A stretch of 64,000 nucleotides of DNA from Fasciolopsis buskii. Lineage: Eukaryota > Platyhelminthes > Trematoda > Plagiorchiida > Fasciolidae. How positions within the stretch are numbered: the first letter of the stretch is position 1; each line of letters opens with the position of its first letter. The DNA lies in NCBI GenBank assembly GCA_008360955.1, contig LUCM01000844.1, forward strand, positions 62,001-126,000, read 5' to 3'. This document shows positions 57,850 to 64,000 of this stretch, in pieces. The notes under the pieces are model-generated. The model was not told the origin of the DNA and did not search any database. It saw nothing but the letters and a program-made list of their open reading frames with translations. Position numbers and translations under genes: made by a program.

Positions 57850-60800
57850 CGTTTATTCAACACATTTTTGTCTTTAATTTTCTTAAAGGTGATGTGTTTG
57901 AGTGTTTTTCTACTCTTGGTTCTGTTTGAAATGCAGAATTCCGGTACACAGACGTCTGTTTATGACCGTACAATCATGTCCAATGATGACTTACCCAGCG
58001 ACCACAGTAGTCTGTGTGATTAAGCGAAACTTGGCCGAGGTTGTCCGGGATGGATATGCCAGTCTCGCTTTCGGTGTGATTCATTCTGGTCTTTTATAAA
58101 ACTTTCTTTCCTTTCAGAAACAAGTCAGTCCAATCAACTGTACGTACGCCACAGTTCTGTCGCTAATGGGTCACAAATCTCCGGTGACCGATTCTAATAG
58201 CGATTCTTAACAAGTTGTCGGGATACGTTAAATGAAATTCGAATGATACATCCGTTTCATAAAATATGTAAACTACAAAAATGTTATCTAAATATAATAG
58301 GAGTAAAATTCATGCAATATTCACGATTCTCGAGATGCGGCAACTATCGCTGGTGATTTTGTTTTGATCTGACCTGGTGAAATTGTGCGCTCCTAACGGG
58401 ATGTAAGCCTGGGAAGCAATCAAACTTCACGGTGATCTACAATCCGAAATATCGGACTAGAATTTATCAGTAACTTAAGAAAACATTAGACAAACAAACT
58501 TTGGAAGCAGCAGATAGACAGCACCGTTTGACGGGAAGATCAGAAAACCGAGACAGTTGAAGCGATTGATTTTTCGCCAAGAATACGCATTAATGGGGCT
58601 GGTAGATTGGATTTCGAATTTTGTTCTTTTCATGCCGATTAACGCAAAATATAGAGAGAGAAGACTTCTGATTGCGTAGAGCTCATTCACCCTCCAATTG
58701 AAAATTCATCCCTATAAGTGAAACCAAATAACTCGTGGACAGATTTTTCGTCTCGTTTGTCTAACATCAATCGGTAAAATTTGGCAGCTGTTGTGCTGAA
58801 AACTTCTGGTAGTCGACGGTTTGGATGATCTGAAATGGACTATCCCCGTCCGGCCACGGATGTTTTGCCCGGCTCATTTGTGTCTACCAGGTAATCTAAT
58901 ACGCTTTCGCGTCCACATTTCTGCGCTATCCGGATATACGGAAACGACTGTCAAGCATTGGACAGTTGACTCTAAACACATTGTATTGTACTGGAACTCT
59001 TTTGCTCTCCTTTCGGTGCTTTTCCTTACGACTAAAATTGTCCAGAAGTCTGATTGACAATATCTTGACTCGAATCTGGAAAGGTTCATATCGAGTAACC
59101 AAGATGCCAATCACTGGACTGTCGTAGCAAACCAAACACGACTAGAACAGCCTTTAAACTATTCGAAAAGTTTAGCACATACTTTAACCAGTATGGACGA
59201 ATAAATTGCTGTCTAAATTGTGGGACACTTCTGTCGGAGAATGCTTTCATTCTACACATGTTGTCTTACATTGAACTACTTCGTCGTATCGTGCACGGGG
59301 AAGTTTGTTTAGGTTAGGTTTACCATCAGATTTGATGCGATCACACGTGGAAAGGGAAATGGAGATGCAACAAGTGTGCATGTTCTTTGCTTGTGGCCGT
59401 ACAATTGTGAATGTATGTGTAACTTGGTGGGAAAACACCTGATGATATATGTTCTGTTCCGTTCTTGTTAGATCAGAAAATGTTGCCCACAAAATTCCAC
59501 CAACAATTCTTAAGATTCGGGCAGAGCAATCCGACCTGTATTTGTAGAGGAAAATAGAATTACCACGTATTAGTTCAAAAAGCATATTGCCGTATAATGT
59601 TAAGTTAAAACCGAAAATTCGCCCGACTGGTAATTCGCGCTTACGCTATTCGATCAAGTCATGTGACTTCGTCGCTTGTGTGCTCGAGATTTTATGAAGT
59701 TCAAAATTCAAATACCCTCACTGAAAGTGTGAATAGGAGTGACAAAATCAATGAGCGCGCTACGGATTAATGCAAGAAATGGAAAATCTGTCAACATGGC
59801 ATGTCGATCATTCACCTATATGTGTCTCGGTAATATTTCCCGGCCGATCGATCCAGAAGCCAGTGACCCAATTTTATCATGTAAACCATTTGACTGATTT
59901 TGTCCATCGACCTTAGCCGACTGTGTTCAAGCATTTACGCCCGAATAGCGGGAGTTCGAATTATCCCTCCATTGGTCATTTCATGTTCCATAGCCTTTCT
60001 TTAATCATTATTGTCTTCCTGAGATTTTGCACATTTCCTGACCAACAAGATTAATAGTAGTAGTAGTGGTAGTATTAGTAGTAGTACCAGTAATAGTAGT
60101 GGTAGTAGTAGTAGTAGCAACATAATTAACGTAAGATTACAATAATATGTTCATTGTGAGCATACATCAGAAATCAGAATTACACTGTTCGTGGCAGTTG
60201 TAGTGGTGGTTTGTAACAGGAAATAATGCGAGCCGATTACACTGCCTACTGACAAAGCAATGTGACCGACATTTAACAAACAGATACGCATCACGGCCAA
60301 GTTCCCTTGGGGTTATTCGGGGGATGCGTAAACCAAACTGGATCCCTTCAGGACGAAAAGTTCAGTCCGGAACAAAATACGATAATACAGCGGTAAACAC
60401 TGATGTGACAAAGTAATAGCGGGCACTCTAACAGTAGCCGAAAAGGGCATACTGACTGCAAGACTTCTTGAGTCCATTGCGCTCTGTACGATACGTGGAT
60501 GAAACAAAAAGTGGGTGCCAATGTTACGCTGATGCCACCGAATGGGTTTTTACACGTGCCCGTCCGATGGAAGCTATATCGCTTGCCAAAACCCTACCCT
60601 ACCTTCTTGGTGACGTCAACGGAGTAGTTCTCAGTGATGCTGTCGCCGTACCTACTTGCACGACCGAAACTCTGGGAGAAGCAAAAAGCACCGTACCACG
60701 CCTAAATGCCCCCAATATGATGGGATGCCCAATGCATGCAGCAATACGCCCGCAAACCCCTGTCCTCTATCCTTTACTCTCCAGTAAGTAAAAATTCCTG

Positions 60801-61790
60801 TCACGTGACACCGTAAAAGTCCTAAAGGTTGTTCGAACAGCGACTGTTCCCGAACCACTTTCAGCTAAAATTCCAAGGGGCGCTGTGTCCCTTGGCAAGT
60901 GTACCAATCAAATTAATACTACTTTGTTGATATTAAAATTGCATGCAGGGGTCAAGCAAAACCTTTCGAGGGCCTGTGGGCCAATTTGGATGGAACGTAT
61001 CTAGTCGTGAGCAAATCGTACAGCAATTTTCAGTCACTTCACCCAGTATCCATTCAAGTTTGAGCATGCTGCGACTAGTTAAACTCAACGCGCATTTTGA
61101 AGGAGTTTTCGAGAACGATAGCTCTTTTAGTTGTGACCAACATGTTGCAACCGTGTTTCTGGGGTTGATTTAAACTGATGGCATAATATACGAAACAGCG
61201 CCAGCTCCTTCGATGTTCAGCGCCTAAGAGTCTTCCAAGTGAGTAACCTCGAAGTAGCAAGGTTCAGCCTTTGCAACACAGGAAACGCCCACTGTTTTTA
61301 TCAATCTGGGAAACGGTTAGACTTCTTTACCATGTTCACTGAATGCCGTTCAGCATCCCAGAATAGTGTCGGAACCGATGTCGAAAGTTACCTTCAATCT
61401 CTCCTTTCTGTCCTGTATTTTTCCACACCTTGAATCTCTTTCACCGTAGCTGTATCAGCAGTTATCGCTGATAGTTATTTAATTAAGAAATAAAACTTTC
61501 ATCTTTCGCTGCTTGTTTACCTGGAATTTTCAATTTTCCCAACCGCTGTTTTGCGCTGATTTACCTATGACTAATCAGGCAAACTGAGTTCCTACCATAA
61601 ACTGTTCTCACGCGTCAGTTGAATTGCGGAGTTCCAGCAGTTTATGATTGGTTGTGATATCACGTGGTACAAAATGGTCATTCCGTAATGGGTTCATCTA
61701 ATTGGTCAAGTGGCCTATCATCATGTTTCCGTGTGTTTGTGTGTATTGGTGTTCACTCCTTGTCTGCGGTTTTTAAAACCTCCATTTCCA
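57850..61790. other. No recognised gene
   Basis: Short frames only. The longest, 60468-60791 (107 codons) and 59585-59247 on the minus strand, have no recognised domain. A TAG/GTA tract lies at 60053-60118. The frame 60943-61173 is unassigned. Confidence 0.35.
60053..60118 (+). repeat. (GTA)n interrupted microsatellite
   Basis: TAG/GTA trinucleotides with occasional TGG and ACC substitutions. Confidence 0.85.
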
Positions 61791-61792
61791 CA

Positions 61793-61963
61793 GGGCCGCC
61801 GGCTGTAGCTGATCCGTACACGGGCAAGTGCTCACATTGAACATTTTGTGAATTACGAATCTGTATACAAATAATTTGAACCTAATTGTCTCGCCCGGTT
61901 TGAATTGTGCATTGTTCCGTTTCACACCAAACAATCCTACCTCGAAATTTGTTCAATCATATC
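61793..61963 (+). promoter_or_regulatory. Putative 5' UTR of the guanylate cyclase gene
   Basis: TTTCCACAG at 61784-61792 is a plausible splice acceptor, so the leader may begin at 61793 as a cis-spliced UTR or a trans-splicing site. An in-frame TGA at 61901-61903 rules out an upstream in-frame ATG between it and 61964. The start context is ATC before ATG, with A at -3. Confidence 0.35.
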
Positions 61964-62752
61964 ATGTACGGCTTGCTGATAGTCGGTGTGCAACATTTTA
62001 TCGAGTCTCAATTCGGTGTAGACAGTTGGACTCGCGTGGTGGAAAAAGCAGGACTCGGTTCGGTCACCTATCAGACACAGAATGTCTACTCGGAAACCGT
62101 TATCGAACGTGTACTGGATGTGCTCACGGACGAGACGGGACTCAGTTTGGACGAATTGAGTTATCAAAGTGGATTGTATTTTGTCACTTTCACTACACAA
62201 TATGGTTATAAAAAATTGTTACGAGTTCAAGGACGTGATTTTATCAACTTTCTACGCAATTTAGACAACCTTCACGAGCATTTACGTTTCTCGTATCCGA
62301 AAATTCGACCACCATCGTTTTTTGTCAAATCGAAATCGGTGAACAAAATTGAACTGGTCTACTCGTCCAAACGATTGGGTTTTGTGCACTACGTACGTGG
62401 CCAACTGGTTGCACTGGCCAGACAATTTTTCGGTTTGGATATTCGAGTCGATTTGATCGGACACGAGAGAGAAGGCTTGGTCAATCATTTCACCTACGAG
62501 ATCATCCACACCAAAAATGGTTGGGGAACCGTGGATTTGGACACCGAGGATCAAGCACCAACCGAATGGGGTGCTACAATTCAACAGGACGAATTTTTTC
62601 CTCTTTTCTCGTTTTTTCTCGTATTGACACGAGATTTGCGCATCAAAAAAGCGAGCAGTTCGTTTGTCAAGTTGGATCCACACATGGAAGGTTCGTATTT
62701 CGTCGACAAATTCCTCATTGCTCGACCCTACATCGACGTGTCATTCGAAGTT
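61964..62752 (+). CDS. Soluble guanylate cyclase, atypical beta type, first coding exon (H-NOX domain)
   Basis: The gene encodes a heme-sensor guanylate cyclase that converts GTP to cGMP in the cytosol in response to NO or oxygen. This 263-codon exon starts MYGLLIVGV, the typical start of H-NOX proteins. Residues 1 to about 165 form the H-NOX heme domain: the proximal heme His is H104 in LDNLHEHL, and the heme-propionate motif Y-x-S-x-R is Y133-S135-R137. Residues from about 205 match the start of the H-NOX-associated PAS-like domain (FLVLTRDLRI, LIARPYIDVSFEV). GLYFVTFTTQYGY and LRFSYPKIRPPSF are closer to Drosophila Gyc-88E than to the classical beta-1 subunit. A good donor GTGAGT begins at 62753 in phase 0. 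The rest of that domain, coiled coil and cyclase domain should lie past 64000. I chose ATG 61964 because an in-frame stop precedes it. Confidence 0.88.
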
Positions 62753-64000
62753 GTGAGTCGACACACAGCATGCATATTTTGACGGTAGATTTTCTCGGAC
62801 GAACCATTCGGGTTCACGTTTTCGGATTGAAAGATCGGAACCGGTGTTTTGGGGTTGAGTTCAAATTAGGCAGAATGAATCTAGCACAAACAATACAATT
62901 TCCTTGAAGTACTTTTCTTTAACTGGTTTGAGCGGATAATTGATTGTTTGAGACCCCGAACGAATTAACAGAGGATGAGTTCCCCGCTTGACCTTGCGTT
63001 CCGACAGGGAAAGGGCAAGTGTGACTCTCATTCCTGTCCCCGATTGCGAGATGGAACCGTGGAGATTTTTAATGCCCCATAATTAAGTAAATTACGATTT
63101 TTGTTGTCCTACCGGGACTACAGTATATTTCGTCCAAGAAGGAAGCCTTGATAATCGGATGAGAAATGCTTGTTGGTAGCAGTCCGGTAAAATTACAAAT
63201 AATTAGATGGTCATTTGATACAATTTATCCGTGAACAATTTCGACATTATTGATTTAAGACGCATCCTAGTTGCACCGATGGCAATTTCTGGGACTTAGC
63301 AACTAGCAAAGGAAACAATCCTTACACGGAAAGAGTTAATTCGAAGTGATATAAAGGGATTCCTTGTTTGCGTAATTTGTAAGGAGAGCTGCTTAACTCT
63401 TTCCGCGGTCGTTTATGTCCCGGAAGTGGGTTTAAAAACGGTGAAAAACAAAATTGCTTTCTCTGATCAGTGCTTGGAATTAAAGATAGTACTGGTAAGC
63501 TGATTACCTCTGAAATGTAAAAATGGTGACTATGTCACCAAATCAATTCCAGCGGTCTAACCTATGCAACATGTTGCACCGCCAACGTGAAATAGTGGCC
63601 ACAGTTAACTGTCAGGCTTCGAGAGTAATCGATCGGCCTATCTGCCGTTCAGATTAGCTCATTCAGGTCACATGACAGGTGCGGTATCCGCGTGCACGCA
63701 TTGGTAATAAAACCCACAAAAACGAAGTACGTTATATGGTGGATCTATTTCATTGACATTGTTTATAAAGAATTAAAGGAAATGTTTAGAAGCCAATTAA
63801 TAATAATAGAAGTATAGATAGGTAGGAAATGGGTCATTCCTTCCTCGTGGATTTCCTTGGTGATGGTGCTTCAGAAGGGGATTGTCTTGGTCAATGACAG
63901 TATCGAGCGCGGACATGTTCACTCACTGGCACTGATCACGTGGCATTTCAGCCTACGGCTCCAATGTTCCCCCTGCCTATCAACTTTCTCACTTAACATT
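62753..64000 (+). other. Probable first intron of the guanylate cyclase gene
   Basis: It starts with the donor GTGAGT. No further exon matching the remaining H-NOX-associated, coiled-coil or cyclase domains is visible up to the window end. Open frames overlapping the exon on other frames (62521-62907, 62282-62683 minus) are shadows. Confidence 0.55.

Noticed and set aside
60468..60858. 107-codon frame with a protein-like composition
   Set aside because: No splice sites, no domain recognised. The opposite strand is also open over much of it, so coding cannot be assigned to either.
62282..62907. Frames overlapping the guanylate cyclase exon on both strands (133 and 128 codons)
   Set aside because: Shadows of the H-NOX exon, which has recognisable domain motifs in its own frame.

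Overview
The window looks like nuclear DNA from a parasitic flatworm, most likely a digenean trematode. It has very sparse coding sequence, long AT-leaning non-coding stretches, many di- and trinucleotide microsatellites, GT-AG exon boundaries, RTE-type non-LTR retrotransposons with trinucleotide tails, Penelope-like elements (PLEs), hammerhead ribozyme motifs, tRNA-derived SINEs and a U6 snRNA-like gene. The clade call rests on this repeat mix and on family resemblance. No sequence search was possible. Nothing bacterial, viral or CRISPR-like was seen.

Only one host protein-coding gene is secure. It is the first coding exon (61964-62752, + strand) of a soluble guanylate cyclase of the atypical beta / Drosophila Gyc-88E type, with a complete H-NOX heme domain. 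Its remaining exons should lie beyond the right edge. A possible second host gene has a signal-peptide exon at 36744-36927 and a phase-compatible terminal exon at 51501-51724, with no recognised family.

Layout: 1-3.6 kb holds a decayed PLE reverse transcriptase. 3.6-5.5 kb is a 5'-truncated RTE retrotransposon. 5.5-22.4 kb is mostly unassigned, with SINE copies, a coding-like repeat and a near-perfect hairpin. 22.4-23.4 kb has a PLE 3' end and a decayed inverted hammerhead pair. 25.2-26.1 kb is a second RTE copy. 29.7-34.2 kb has two SINEs. 34.24-34.85 kb is a palindromic element with two identical hammerhead ribozyme motifs in opposite orientation around a 381-base assembly gap. 36.7-51.7 kb may be the intron-rich second gene, containing SINEs, a PLE with GIY-YIG remnants on the minus strand, and another inverted hammerhead pair at 50.4-50.65 kb. 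54.8-57.6 kb is a decayed CR1/Jockey-like LINE, directly followed by a U6-like gene enclosed by 45-bp inverted repeats. The guanylate cyclase begins at the right end.

The strongest candidate for something unusual is the set of short elements built from two hammerhead modules in divergent orientation, at 23, 34 and 50 kb. Each has no protein-coding part of its own. Related solo copies lie at 40 and 55 kb. The U6 gene inside inverted repeats, with a changed base in the catalytic AGC triad, is the second.
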